Assembly: GCA_946479925.1 (NCBI GenBank)
Contig: CAMLHK010000010.1
Location: 1 to 33,192, forward strand
Length of the DNA stretch: 33,192 nucleotides
Source of the DNA: an uncultured Lactobacillus sp.
GTDB taxonomy: Bacteria > Bacillota > Bacilli > Lactobacillales > Lactobacillaceae
Reading direction: 5' to 3'
Made by a program: the position numbers and the translations under genes. The notes below the pieces were generated by a model, which saw only the letters and a list, made by a program, of their open reading frames with translations, had not been told where the DNA came from and ran no database searches. Of this stretch, positions 7,802-15,916 are shown in pieces (the stretch's first letter is position 1; each line of letters begins with the position of its first letter).

Positions 7802-8611
7802 ATGAGCTATTATCAAACAAAAGACGGTATAAATTTAAATTTTCATCTCTACGGCAAAGGTAAACCAATAGTGCTAATAACCGGTTTTGGAGGTTATCAA
7901 GAAATTTGGCTGAAACAAATCTCTTATTTAGTGGATATGGGTTACCAGGTCTTAACTTATGACCATCGTAACATGGGTCAAAGTGAGCGGACGGCATGTG
8001 GTCATACTCTTAGGCGATTAACTACTGATCTAATTGAATTGTTGGATTTTCTTGCAATTAATCACGCTGCTTTTATTGGTCACTCATTGGGAGGCAGCGT
8101 TTTATTTGCTTTAATTGATAGCAAACCAAGCTTAATTGATTTAGCTTGTATTGTTGATCAGAGTCCATATATGCTAAACACGACAAATTGGCATTTTGGC
8201 TTTATGAATTTCACTGCTCAAAATTACAAAACTCAATGTCAAAAAGCTCCGAATACTCAGGAAACTTTACATGGACTTGATTCGGATGTAACTCATAGAC
8301 TTAATTTAATTAAAAGAAAGTTCCCTTTTAATAGACAAAGCAATCTGGACCTTTTACAAGAGCATATTCAATATGATTGGCGCGATCTTATAAAATATAC
8401 GGATCGTAAAATGGCTGTTTTTGCTTCCCGCCAAAGTCCATATTACAATGCAAAATTTGCCGAGTGGATGTGTCTAAATAATCTACACATTAAGTGCGCC
8501 ATTTTGGATAACTGTGGACATGATATAATGGCAGAAGTACCCAGCCAGTTCAACCAACTTTTACGCCATTTTTTATTAGCAAGCGGCTATTTACCTGGAG
8601 GGGGCAATTAA
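7802..8611 (+). CDS. Alpha/beta hydrolase at the tail of the mdc operon
   Basis: A 269-residue soluble hydrolase with no signal peptide. Strand beta-1 to the oxyanion loop is seen in IVLITGFGGYQEIW; DHRNMGQSER is the typical beta-4/5 turn; the nucleophile elbow GHSLGG holds Ser95 and NCGHDIM holds His240. The usual acid after beta-7 is not evident: the segment reads MAVFASRQSPYYN without Asp or Glu. Asp119 in IVDQSP is a possible substitute. Candidate families are esterase, haloperoxidase-like and MhpC-like; substrate unknown. It starts in the base next to the mdcG stop, with AAGGTGA six bases upstream inside mdcG, so it is part of the mdc transcript. A role in freeing malonate from a malonyl ester or thioester is my inference from position only. 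Confidence 0.75.
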   Translation: MSYYQTKDGINLNFHLYGKGKPIVLITGFGGYQEIWLKQISYLVDMGYQVLTYDHRNMGQSERTACGHTLRRLTTDLIELLDFLAINHAAFIGHSLGGSVLFALIDSKPSLIDLACIVDQSPYMLNTTNWHFGFMNFTAQNYKTQCQKAPNTQETLHGLDSDVTHRLNLIKRKFPFNRQSNLDLLQEHIQYDWRDLIKYTDRKMAVFASRQSPYYNAKFAEWMCLNNLHIKCAILDNCGHDIMAEVPSQFNQLLRHFLLASGYLPGGGN

Positions 8612-8612
8612 A

Positions 8613-9449
8613 ATGTTTCGACACGAAATAGTCATTACACAAGGAATTTTACCGTTTAAAATCATTATTCATAACAAGTCTGTTATTCAAATCACTAAGC
8701 ACTGGCATCAATCTCTCGAAATTGATTATACAGTACACGGTGATGGTGACTATTTTGTTTCAGGTCATAAAACTCATTTAAAAGATGGAGATTTCATAAT
8801 TATAAATTCTGGAGAAGTTCATGGTGTTGAAAACATTGCTCCAGGTGACAAAAGAAGATCGCTCACTCTTTTAATTCCTGCAAAAACCATGAAAAAGATG
8901 GTGCCTAATATTGCTAATTACTATTTTGTTTCCCAACATACCGATCCTAAGAAAAATAAAATTATTAAAAAGGAGTTAGCGGCCATTTATTATTTGTGGA
9001 CGAAGAAGGATAATCACTATGCTCAAATTGAAATTCTCGGGCACTTTTATTTACTTTTTTCGCATCTTCTGCATGATTTTTTAGTTCAAAAAAGCGAAGT
9101 TCTGACATTTAATGAGGTTAAAAAACAGGATAAAGTTAAAGAAATTATTGCTTATCTTTCGCAAAATTTTACCGAAAATTTGACACTTAGCGATATAGCA
9201 AAACACTTTAATTTCTCTAAAAATTATCTTGATCGTCTTTTTGAAAAGGAGGTTCATACAAGTCTTATGCATTACCTCCAATTGATTAGATTACAATATG
9301 CTTATCAGGAAATTGCCAATACCAACTTACCCATTAATATTATTGCCGATCATTGTGGCTTTGCTAATGTTAAGAGCCTACAAAAGCTATTTAAAAAAAT
9401 ATACCAAGTTTCTCCTAAACAATATCGTGAACAATTAAAAAGTCAATAA
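8613..9449 (+). CDS. AraC-family regulator with N-terminal cupin
   Basis: A 278-residue protein. Residues about 25-110 form a cupin sensor fold (HWHQSLEIDYTVHGDGDYF, then LKDGDFIIINSGEVHGVE). Residues about 175-275 hold two helix-turn-helix units: LSDIAKHFNFSKNYLDRLF and, at the end, ADHCGFANVKSLQKLFKK followed by the family's YQVSPKQYR signature. Such regulators sense sugars or small organic molecules and usually activate neighbouring genes. It starts two bases after the hydrolase stop, behind GGAGGGGG. Likely targets are the MFS-esterase pair just downstream, the mdc genes, or both; a second regulator besides LysR suggests two separate signals. The effector cannot be read from the sequence. 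Confidence 0.85.
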   Translation: MFRHEIVITQGILPFKIIIHNKSVIQITKHWHQSLEIDYTVHGDGDYFVSGHKTHLKDGDFIIINSGEVHGVENIAPGDKRRSLTLLIPAKTMKKMVPNIANYYFVSQHTDPKKNKIIKKELAAIYYLWTKKDNHYAQIEILGHFYLLFSHLLHDFLVQKSEVLTFNEVKKQDKVKEIIAYLSQNFTENLTLSDIAKHFNFSKNYLDRLFEKEVHTSLMHYLQLIRLQYAYQEIANTNLPINIIADHCGFANVKSLQKLFKKIYQVSPKQYREQLKSQ

Positions 9450-9476
9450 TTTGCCTATTATAAGTTAATTTTTTAA

Positions 9477-9504
9477 ACTTTGTAAAGCACATTTTCCCTA
9501 TACT
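9477..9504 (+). promoter_or_regulatory. Candidate promoter of the MFS transporter gene
   Basis: TATACT at 9499-9504 is a good -10 box. Only a poor -35 (ACTTTG, 9477-9482) is found 16 bp upstream, which fits a promoter that needs an activator such as the preceding AraC protein. The assignment is by eye. Confidence 0.45.
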
Positions 9505-9518
9505 TAGTGTGTAGTTAA

Positions 9519-9532
9519 TGCAAGCGATTACA
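9519..9532. promoter_or_regulatory. Catabolite-responsive element (cre, CcpA site)
   Basis: TGCAAGCGATTACA matches the cre consensus TGWAANCGNTNWCA at 13 of 14 positions (C instead of A/T at position 3). It lies 14-28 bases past the -10 box, the usual place for CcpA to block transcription when glucose is present, and just before the GGAGGAG ribosome site of the transporter. Confidence 0.7.
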
Positions 9533-9547
9533 TATTAAGGAGGAGCT

Positions 9548-10753
9548 ATGACTATTAAAATTGATAAAAATAAGCCGCTTTTAAAAATAGGTATTTTAGC
9601 TATTTCAACCTTATTGACAGCTGCCAGTGCAGTTTCTGGTACGATGCCAATGATGGAAAAGCAGTTTTCAGGTGAAGGATCAGCAAATGTGAAGGCTTTA
9701 CTGACTATACCATCAATCGGAATGGTAATTTTTGTGCTTTTGTCATCTATTTTTATTAAATATTTAGGTAAGCGCAAAACCGTTTTGCTGGGGCTATTTT
9801 TAGGTTTAATTGGTGGAACCTTACCATTTTTTATAAATAATTTTCATGTAATTCAGGTATCGAGATTTGTTCTCGGAATGGGTAATGGACTTTATTCCAC
9901 CTCAACTGCGAGTTTAATAGGTGATATTTGGTCAGGAGATGAACAAAGGACACTTCTGGGATACCAGTCGGCTATTCAAACATTTGGCCAAAGCCTAGCA
10001 GTTTTTGTTGCTGGACTATTACTGGGAATAAATTGGCATGCGGCATACTTAGTTTATTTGCTTTTTATCCCAATTATTATTCTTTTTGCCTTGGGATATA
10101 CACAAAGTACTGAAAACCGAATACAGGCCGAACAAAAAGAAATTCTCAAAAATGCTAAAGCTGAAAAAAAGACCACAAATGTACCAGTTTTGGCTTTAAT
10201 AGCTATTTTGATGTCTTTTGTTTATTTCAATGCCATTATGCCGCAACAAACTGATGCGCCACTAGTAATCCAGCAATTAAATTTGAATCATCAGGAATTC
10301 TTTTCCACCTCTTTAGCTTTGGCTGGTCTTGTGGGAGCTGTTTTTACCGCTTTTTACGGCAAAATTTATAAAGTGCTGAAACATTATACTCCTGTATTTG
10401 CAATGGTCTTAGGTATTATCGGTTATTGGGGCATCATACATTCGCCTAACATGCTGGTATTTACAATTTCAATGATGATTATTTCGGCCACTAATATCAT
10501 TTTTCCTTACATTTATGGCGCAGTAATGGAAGATGTGCCCGCAACTTCGAAAGACTTTTTCCTCTCTCTTGCTAAGGTATTTAATAATGGGGGAGCATTC
10601 CTTTCCCCATATACAATGGCGCTGACAGCATCCATTTTAGGTGTTTCCGGCCCAATTGCTATTATTAAAATAGGAATGTGGTACCTGATGTTCGTGGGAA
10701 TAGGTTATATAATACTAGCAGTTTTACGCAATAAATTAGCAAAAAAAAATTAA
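9548..10753 (+). CDS. Major facilitator superfamily transporter
   Basis: A 401-residue integral membrane protein with about twelve helices and a central hydrophilic loop near residues 190-220 rich in Lys/Glu. The loop between helices 2 and 3 reads YLGKRKTV, a variant of the MFS G-x-x-x-D-R/K-x-G-R/K-R motif. The helix-4 region has RFVLGMGNGLYSTSTASL. It is probably a proton-linked carrier of small organic molecules; the substrate cannot be named, and it is not a clear member of the MdcF or MadLM malonate carrier types. The start ATG has AAGGAGGAG just upstream. It is followed after 15 bp by an esterase gene, so the two form a transport-and-hydrolysis pair under the cre site. Confidence 0.85.
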   Translation: MTIKIDKNKPLLKIGILAISTLLTAASAVSGTMPMMEKQFSGEGSANVKALLTIPSIGMVIFVLLSSIFIKYLGKRKTVLLGLFLGLIGGTLPFFINNFHVIQVSRFVLGMGNGLYSTSTASLIGDIWSGDEQRTLLGYQSAIQTFGQSLAVFVAGLLLGINWHAAYLVYLLFIPIIILFALGYTQSTENRIQAEQKEILKNAKAEKKTTNVPVLALIAILMSFVYFNAIMPQQTDAPLVIQQLNLNHQEFFSTSLALAGLVGAVFTAFYGKIYKVLKHYTPVFAMVLGIIGYWGIIHSPNMLVFTISMMIISATNIIFPYIYGAVMEDVPATSKDFFLSLAKVFNNGGAFLSPYTMALTASILGVSGPIAIIKIGMWYLMFVGIGYIILAVLRNKLAKKN

Positions 10754-10768
10754 GGCAGGTATCACAAA

Positions 10769-11821
10769 ATGAATATTAATATAATTTACCAAGAAGAAGT
10801 TACAGATAATGGCACTTTTGTCACTAGTGCTACGCTCAAGTCGGATACTGATTTAAAGAAACTAGAAAAGGACGTTTCTTTTACGGTAAAAAATAAAGAA
10901 ATTATTATTAGAAATGTAGAAGAAAAATCAAATAGCTTAATTTATTACTTTGAAGAAATGAGTGAATTGTCAGTTTTAAGCTTTGATGCTGACAAATTTA
11001 TTAATAATGTATCATTGCCTAATATTCTTGTTCAAGTTAAAAATCATTTACCACATATTGCAGCAGAATACCGCAAAGATCCCTTCTTAAAAGATTTTGC
11101 AGAAAGAATCATACAAACCGATAAAGTACAGTTAAGCTATTCAATTTATGCTTCTGGTAATAAAAATGTTCCCAGGCCTTTGGTATTATTTTTACATGGT
11201 TCAGGTGAACGCGGCTTTTATAATGGTATGCCACTTTTAGGAAATGATGTCCCTAAGACCTTATATACATATGCTAAGGAAAAAGAGAATGCTGTAATTT
11301 TAGTTCCCCAAGCTACCTGGGCACCGACATTAAATGGTTGGTTTAGAAAAGAATTTCGCGCTGCTCTGTTTCAATTATTGAAACAGATAACAAAAGAATA
11401 TAATATTGATTCCAAACGAATTTATCTAACAGGACTTTCAAATGGTGCCTCTACTACTTGGTTTTTGGGAGCTAATTATCCTGATTTGTTTGCAGCACTC
11501 GTTCCTTGTTCAGGCTATGTCTATGAAGATGGCAAAAAAGGTTATGGAGAACAAGGAAAGGGCAGATATATGTTGGCTACGAGTGAAGAAGGACAGTCCT
11601 TGGCGCAACTACCGATCTGGGCTTTTCATGCTGAAGATGATCCGGTAGTAGGGGTTTTAGGCACTAAAAAAGCTGAGGAGGCAATTAAAAACGCTGGGGG
11701 AAAGAAACTGAAGGTGACAATTTTCCCTAAAGGGAAAGTGAGACCAAATCCACATGCTAGCTGGGCATATGCATATAATAATCCTGAGCTTTTACCGTGG
11801 CTTTTTAAGCAGCATAAATAA
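10769..11821 (+). CDS. Intracellular esterase/peptidase-like alpha/beta hydrolase with N-terminal extra domain
   Basis: A 350-residue protein without a signal peptide. Residues about 1-120 are a hydrophilic, beta-rich extra domain. Residues about 130-350 form an alpha/beta hydrolase of the PHB-depolymerase/prolyl-oligopeptidase-like esterase type: LVLFLHGSGERG (oxyanion loop), GLSNGAS with nucleophile Ser224, HAEDDPV with Asp290/Asp291 as acid, and His329 in NPHASW. All three triad positions are present, so it should be active. Relatives include aryl (feruloyl/cinnamoyl-type) esterases and COG4099-type predicted peptidases; the substrate is not evident. It follows the MFS gene by 15 bp with GGCAGG upstream, so imported compounds are probably hydrolysed in the cytoplasm. 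Confidence 0.75.
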   Translation: MNINIIYQEEVTDNGTFVTSATLKSDTDLKKLEKDVSFTVKNKEIIIRNVEEKSNSLIYYFEEMSELSVLSFDADKFINNVSLPNILVQVKNHLPHIAAEYRKDPFLKDFAERIIQTDKVQLSYSIYASGNKNVPRPLVLFLHGSGERGFYNGMPLLGNDVPKTLYTYAKEKENAVILVPQATWAPTLNGWFRKEFRAALFQLLKQITKEYNIDSKRIYLTGLSNGASTTWFLGANYPDLFAALVPCSGYVYEDGKKGYGEQGKGRYMLATSEEGQSLAQLPIWAFHAEDDPVVGVLGTKKAEEAIKNAGGKKLKVTIFPKGKVRPNPHASWAYAYNNPELLPWLFKQHK

Positions 11822-11845
11822 AAGCTGTTCTAAGTTTGTAAATTT

Positions 11846-11854
11846 TGCTATAAT
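11846..11854 (+). promoter_or_regulatory. Extended -10 promoter candidate before the ROK gene
   Basis: TGCTATAAT is a perfect -10 hexamer with the TGn extension. No convincing -35 is found, which the extension can offset. It lies in the 182-bp gap between the esterase and the ROK gene, with about 150 bases of leader to the ATG at 12004. Confidence 0.5.
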
Positions 11855-11871
11855 GAACAACTTGTTGAAAT

Positions 11872-11934
11872 AAAATTTAAACACCAAGTAATAAATTATA
11901 TTTCAAATTGAAAACTGTTTTGGTGTAAAATTTT
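11872..11934. repeat. Long imperfect inverted repeat with inner hairpin
   Basis: Left arm AAAATTTAAACACCA (11872-11886) and right arm TGGTGTAAAATTTT (11921-11934) are reverse complements apart from a one- or two-base slip. The space between holds a smaller dyad, TTTCAAATTGAAA, near 11901-11913. It lies in the leader of the ROK gene and could be an operator or a leader RNA fold; no known riboswitch is recognised. Confidence 0.4.
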
Positions 11935-11950
11935 TAGTGCTGGATTGTGC

Positions 11951-11964
11951 TAGCTTTAAAGCTA
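11951..11964. repeat. Perfect 14-bp palindrome
   Basis: TAGCTTTAAAGCTA is its own reverse complement and sits about 40 bases before the ROK start. Its two half-sites fit binding of a dimeric repressor better than an RNA hairpin, since no loop would remain. Which protein binds is unknown. Confidence 0.4.
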
Positions 11965-12003
11965 AACAATTTTATTGATTTTGTCATTATATGGAAGAGA
12001 TTT

Positions 12004-12915
12004 ATGAAAAATTATTTGAGCATTGATATTGGCGGAACTGAAATTAAATTTGCTAAATTAGATTCTGCAGGAAATATAATTGAAAAAGATAAAATTGCTA
12101 CTGATCAAGATAAAGCAAATTTTTTAGAAAGTATTGATGGAATTGTCAATCGCTATATTTCAGATATCAAGGGCATCGGCTTTTGTGCTCCTGGTAAAAT
12201 TGAAAATACTAAAATAAGGTTTGGCGGGGCCTTACCATTTTTAGATGGCATTGACTTTGCCGAAATATATGGTAAAAAGTATCACATAGCGGTTGCTGTT
12301 ATTAATGATGGTAAAGCCAGTGTTCTAGCTGAAAACTGGTTGGGGAGTCTAAAAGGTGAACAAAATTGTGCCGCTATTACTTTGGGAACAGGAGTTGGCG
12401 GTGGCATAATTATTGATGGTCACTTATTAAGAGGAACACATTATCAGGCTGGTGAATTAAGTTTTATGATTAATGATTTATCTCACCCAGATAATATGCA
12501 GGGCTCTTTGGGTAACATTGGCTCTGCCGTCAATTTTATTAAAAAGATAAACCACAAACTTAATTATCCTAAAGAAAATGATGGACTTCATGCTTTTGAG
12601 GCAATTAAGGAGAAGTCACCTGACGCGGTAAATATCTTTCAGAACTATTGTCTTACAATAGCTGGTTTAATTCTCAATATCCAAACCGTAGTAGATGTTG
12701 AAAAAATAGCTATTGGTGGTGGTATCAGTGCCCAACCAATTTTAATAAGTGGTATTAACAAAGAATATGACAAATTGGTACAGGAAAAGAACCCTATTAT
12801 AGGAAATACTTTAACTAAGCCTGCCATTGTTTCTGCTCATTTTAGGAACGATTCAAATTTGTATGGGTCACTTTACAATTTATTGCTGCAAATTAATAGG
12901 GAAAATAAATATTAA
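12004..12915 (+). CDS. ROK-family sugar kinase-like protein lacking the zinc motif
   Basis: A 303-residue actin-fold kinase. SIDIGGTEIKFAKLD is the N-terminal phosphate loop, INDGKASVLAE carries the catalytic-type Asp102, ITLGTGVGGGIIIDG is the second phosphate loop, and IAIGGGIS lies in the C-terminal half. No HTH domain is present, so it is a kinase rather than a NagC-type repressor. The Cys-x-Cys-Gly-x-x-Gly-Cys zinc cluster common in glucokinases is absent; NMQGSLGNIGSAV stands in that region, as in beta-glucoside kinase (BglK)-like members. I chose the ATG at 12004, which has GGAAGAGA at 11993-12000, not an upstream start at 11947. Phosphorylation of a sugar or glycoside is likely, the exact substrate unknown. 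It is flanked by its own promoter and terminator. Confidence 0.75.
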   Translation: MKNYLSIDIGGTEIKFAKLDSAGNIIEKDKIATDQDKANFLESIDGIVNRYISDIKGIGFCAPGKIENTKIRFGGALPFLDGIDFAEIYGKKYHIAVAVINDGKASVLAENWLGSLKGEQNCAAITLGTGVGGGIIIDGHLLRGTHYQAGELSFMINDLSHPDNMQGSLGNIGSAVNFIKKINHKLNYPKENDGLHAFEAIKEKSPDAVNIFQNYCLTIAGLILNIQTVVDVEKIAIGGGISAQPILISGINKEYDKLVQEKNPIIGNTLTKPAIVSAHFRNDSNLYGSLYNLLLQINRENKY

Positions 12916-12925
12916 TTATATTTTG

Positions 12926-12958
12926 AAAATCTCGAAGTAGATAACTTTGAGATTTTTT
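12926..12958 (+). terminator. Intrinsic terminator of the ROK gene
   Basis: A 13-bp stem (AAAATCTCGAAGT with ACTTTGAGATTTT, one G.T pair), five-base loop, then a T run. It closes the accessory region ahead of the pyrH promoter. Confidence 0.88.
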
Positions 12959-13044
12959 GCTTTTCCCGTTAATTTTTTAGTTCAAAGAATTTTTTTAAGA
13001 AATCCCTCTCTTTTATTTCTAAGTCCACATTTGCGCTTTTTATA

Positions 13045-13053
13045 TGGTAGAAT
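13045..13053 (+). promoter_or_regulatory. Extended -10 promoter of the pyrH cluster
   Basis: TGGTAGAAT is a TGn-extended -10 box. No good -35 is seen. It lies between the ROK terminator and the pyrH ATG, leaving a leader of about 20 bases that holds GAGGAGG. Confidence 0.5.
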
Positions 13054-13079
13054 AACTAAAGTTAATAGAGGAGGCTGTC

Positions 13080-13811
13080 ATGACTAAAGTTAAGTATAAG
13101 CGTATAGTTTTAAAAATTTCTGGTGAAGCTCTTGCTGGTGCTGAAGGAACTGGAATAAATCCCACGGTCATTAGTCATTTAGCAAAAGAAATCAAATCAG
13201 TTCATGAACTCGGTGTTGATATTGGTATTGTCGTTGGTGGCGGTAACATGTGGCGAGGTGAAACTGGTGCAAAACTAGGAATGGAGCGTTCACAAGCTGA
13301 TTATATGGGTATGCTTGCTACTATAATGAATGGTTTAGCTCTTCAAGATGGCTTGGAACATGTAGGCGTACCTACTAGATTACAAACATCGATTGAAATG
13401 AGACAAATAGCAGAACCATATATTAGAAGAAAAGCAATTCGTCATTTAGAAAAAGGGCGAGTAGTAATTATGGGTGGTGGCACTGGTAATCCTTACTTTT
13501 CGACTGATACCACTGCTGCACTAAGAGCCGCTGAAATAGGCGCGGATGTCATTCTGATGGCTAAAAATGGAGTTGACGGAGTTTACTCTGCTGATCCGAA
13601 AGTTGATCCCAATGCCAAAAAATATAGTGCACTTTCTCAGTTAGATCTTATTTCTAAAAACTTAAAAGTCATGGACAGAACGGCAAGTTCACTTTCAATG
13701 GACACGAACATTCCTCTTATTGTATTCAACGTTAATACTGAAGGTAATATTAAAAAAGTGGTTTTAGGTGAAAATATTGGAACAGTAATCGGAGGAGAAA
13801 ATAATGAATAA
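13080..13811 (+). CDS. pyrH: UMP kinase
   Basis: A 243-residue amino-acid-kinase-fold protein that phosphorylates UMP to UDP, feeding RNA, DNA and cell-wall precursor synthesis in the cytoplasm. Seen are KISGEALAG (phosphate loop), [10 protein letters not shown], the [19 protein letters not shown] segment of bacterial PyrH, and [12 protein letters not shown]. Full normal length. The start has GAGGAGG upstream. It overlaps frr by 8 bp. It heads the tight block through polC. The usual upstream partners rpsB and tsf are not next to it here. Confidence 0.97.
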   Translation: MTKVKYKRIVLKISGEALAGAEGTGINPTVISHLAKEIKSVHELGVDIGIVVGGGNMWRGETGAKLGMERSQADYMGMLATIMNGLALQDGLEHVGVPTRLQTSIEMRQIAEPYIRRKAIRHLEKGRVVIMGGGTGNPYFSTDTTAALRAAEIGADVILMAKNGVDGVYSADPKVDPNAKKYSALSQLDLISKNLKVMDRTASSLSMDTNIPLIVFNVNTEGNIKKVVLGENIGTVIGGENNE

Positions 13812-14361
13812 TGATGCTATTAAAAAAGCACAAGATAATATGAATAAATCAATTACCGTTTTTGAAAAAAACTTGGGCTCTATTCGTGCTGGTGTTGCTA
13901 ATGCAGCTTTACTTGAAGGTGTAAAAGTTGATTATTATGGTGCCCCGACACCACTAACGCAAATGTCCAGTGTCACTATTCCGGAGCCGCGAGTATTATT
14001 AATCACGCCCTATGACAAAAGCAGTCTTGATGATATTGAACATGCTCTTTTGGCTTCAAACTTGGGCTTAACACCTGCAAATGATGGCAAGGTGATCCGT
14101 TTAGTGATCCCGCAACTTACTGGTGAAAGACGACAAGAAATTGCCAAAGAAGTCAACAAGATGGCTGAAGAGAGTAAGATTGCCATTAGGAATGTTCGTC
14201 GTGATGCTATGAACAGTCTGAAAAAACAACAGAAAGACGATGAAATCACGGAAGACGAACAACGCAATTTGGAAAAGAAAGTGCAGAAAGTTACGGATGA
14301 TGCTACTAAAAGAATCGACAAAATTGCGGAAGAAAAGCGTAAGGAAATTACACAAGGCTAA
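13804..14361 (+). CDS. frr: Ribosome recycling factor
   Basis: A 185-residue protein, the standard length, that with EF-G splits the ribosome after termination. Typical stretches are [23 protein letters not shown], the [22 protein letters not shown] region, and the C-terminal coiled helix with [21 protein letters not shown]. The GGAGGAG ribosome site lies inside the end of pyrH, and the overlap indicates coupled translation. uppS follows after 4 bp. Confidence 0.97.
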   Translation: MNNDAIKKAQDNMNKSITVFEKNLGSIRAGVANAALLEGVKVDYYGAPTPLTQMSSVTIPEPRVLLITPYDKSSLDDIEHALLASNLGLTPANDGKVIRLVIPQLTGERRQEIAKEVNKMAEESKIAIRNVRRDAMNSLKKQQKDDEITEDEQRNLEKKVQKVTDDATKRIDKIAEEKRKEITQG

Positions 14362-14365
14362 TTAA

Positions 14366-15100
14366 ATGGCAAGTAAAAAAAATCAATTAAACCATTTAGC
14401 TATTATAATGGATGGTAATGGTCGTTGGGCAACTAGGCAAGGGAAGCCGCGAATAGCAGGCCATTACGAAGGCATGAATAATGTCGAAAGAATAACTTTG
14501 GCAGCCGACCAGCTAGGTATCAAAGTCTTATCACTATATGCATTTTCTACAGAAAATTGGGCCAGACCCAAGGAAGAAGTAGCATATTTGATGAACTTGC
14601 CAGTGCGTTTTTTTGACAAATTTATGCCTACCCTGATGAAGGAAAACGTCAAAGTGAATATTATGGGCTATTTAGATGAGTTGCCGCCTAAGACTTATGA
14701 TGTTGTCCAAAGAGCAATGGCGGAAACTGCCACAAATAGTGGCTTAATTTTGAACTTTGCTTTCAATTATGGCTCTAGAAGAGAGATTACGACTGCAGTA
14801 AAAGAGCTTGCTACGCTCGTTGAAACAAATGCGATAACAAGCGAAGAAATTGATGAGGAAATGATTTCCCACAGATTGATGACTGCGAGTTTTGGCGAAT
14901 ATAGCGATCCTGATTTATTAATTAGAACATCTGGTGAACAAAGGATTTCTAATTTTATGCTTTGGCAGTTAGCTTATTCAGAACTTGCTTTTAGTGAGAA
15001 AAATTGGCCAGATTTTACTAAAACTGATTTAGAAAAATTTGTTAATGATTTTCAGAATCGTCATCGTCGTTTCGGCAAACTTGATGAATCGGATAGTTAG
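14366..15100 (+). CDS. uppS: Isoprenyl transferase (undecaprenyl diphosphate synthase)
   Basis: A 244-residue cis-prenyltransferase that builds the C55 lipid carrier for peptidoglycan and wall polymers from FPP and IPP. The signature [10 protein letters not shown] has catalytic Asp16. [13 protein letters not shown] and, near the C-terminus, [16 protein letters not shown] are family hallmarks. The length is normal. It precedes cdsA by 8 bp, an almost universal pairing that links lipid-carrier and phospholipid supply. Confidence 0.97.
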   Translation: MASKKNQLNHLAIIMDGNGRWATRQGKPRIAGHYEGMNNVERITLAADQLGIKVLSLYAFSTENWARPKEEVAYLMNLPVRFFDKFMPTLMKENVKVNIMGYLDELPPKTYDVVQRAMAETATNSGLILNFAFNYGSRREITTAVKELATLVETNAITSEEIDEEMISHRLMTASFGEYSDPDLLIRTSGEQRISNFMLWQLAYSELAFSEKNWPDFTKTDLEKFVNDFQNRHRRFGKLDESDS

Positions 15101-15108
15101 GTATTTAT

Positions 15109-15906
15109 ATGAAACAACGTATAATCACAGCAGTAATTGCTTTAATTTTATTTATTCCTATTGTAATTATGGGTGGGCTCTGGATGGAATGGCTCACCGT
15201 CATCTTTGCAGCCGTTGGTATTAGCGAATTCTTTTTAATGAAAAAGCAAATTCTGGTTTCAGTCAATTTTTTATTGGCGTTACTGGCTACAATCACTTGG
15301 GCTGTACCAGATAATTTTATCCAGTCAATGCCATTTCACTGGACGAAATATGGTATTTATTTTGCCCTTATCATGCTAATGCTTACCTGGACTGTTTTAA
15401 CTAAAAATAAAACCACTTTTGACGATGTAGCCGTTTATACTTTAGGCTCATTATATGTCGGCACAGGCTTTCATTATATGGCAAGCGTCAGAAATGCAAG
15501 TAATGGTCTTGCACTTCTTTGCTACGTTTTTGTCGTTGTATGGCTTACTGACACAGGTGCATATATGATTGGCCGAAAAATTGGTAAACATAAGTTATGG
15601 CCTGTGATAAGTCCCAATAAAACATGGGAAGGATCAATTGGAGGCACAATTTGTGCAGTGATTTGTGCGGCAATCTATGTTTATTTTGTCAACTTAAATC
15701 ATTCTCAAGTTGAAATGATTATTTTTGCCTTTGTGCTATCAATTGTTGGCCAAATGGGCGACCTAGTTGAATCAGCTTATAAGAGATATTACGGGGTTAA
15801 GGATTCTGGCAAAATACTACCTGGTCATGGCGGTATTTTAGATCGTTTTGACAGTATGCTCTTTGTTTTGCCTGTATTTGCTGCTTTAATGGGAATCATG
15901 CACTAG
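15109..15906 (+). CDS. cdsA: Phosphatidate cytidylyltransferase
   Basis: A 265-residue membrane enzyme with about eight helices that makes CDP-diacylglycerol from phosphatidate and CTP, the branch point to phosphatidylglycerol and cardiolipin. The C-terminal signature is complete: SAYKRYYGVKDSGKILPGHG followed by GILDRFDS. The ATG has TTAGGTA upstream; the stop is followed after 10 bases by the rseP GTG. Confidence 0.95.
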   Translation: MKQRIITAVIALILFIPIVIMGGLWMEWLTVIFAAVGISEFFLMKKQILVSVNFLLALLATITWAVPDNFIQSMPFHWTKYGIYFALIMLMLTWTVLTKNKTTFDDVAVYTLGSLYVGTGFHYMASVRNASNGLALLCYVFVVVWLTDTGAYMIGRKIGKHKLWPVISPNKTWEGSIGGTICAVICAAIYVYFVNLNHSQVEMIIFAFVLSIVGQMGDLVESAYKRYYGVKDSGKILPGHGGILDRFDSMLFVLPVFAALMGIMH

Positions 15907-15916
15907 GAGAATTCTT

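Noticed and set aside
9462-9480. AAGTTAATTTTTTAAACTT after the AraC gene as a terminator
   Set aside because: The arms pair imperfectly, hold almost no G/C and lack a following T run; I would not call a terminator there.
14010-14355. Two long minus-strand open frames opposite frr
   Set aside because: They come from the codon bias of the frr C-terminal coiled region, have no ribosome site and resemble no family I know.
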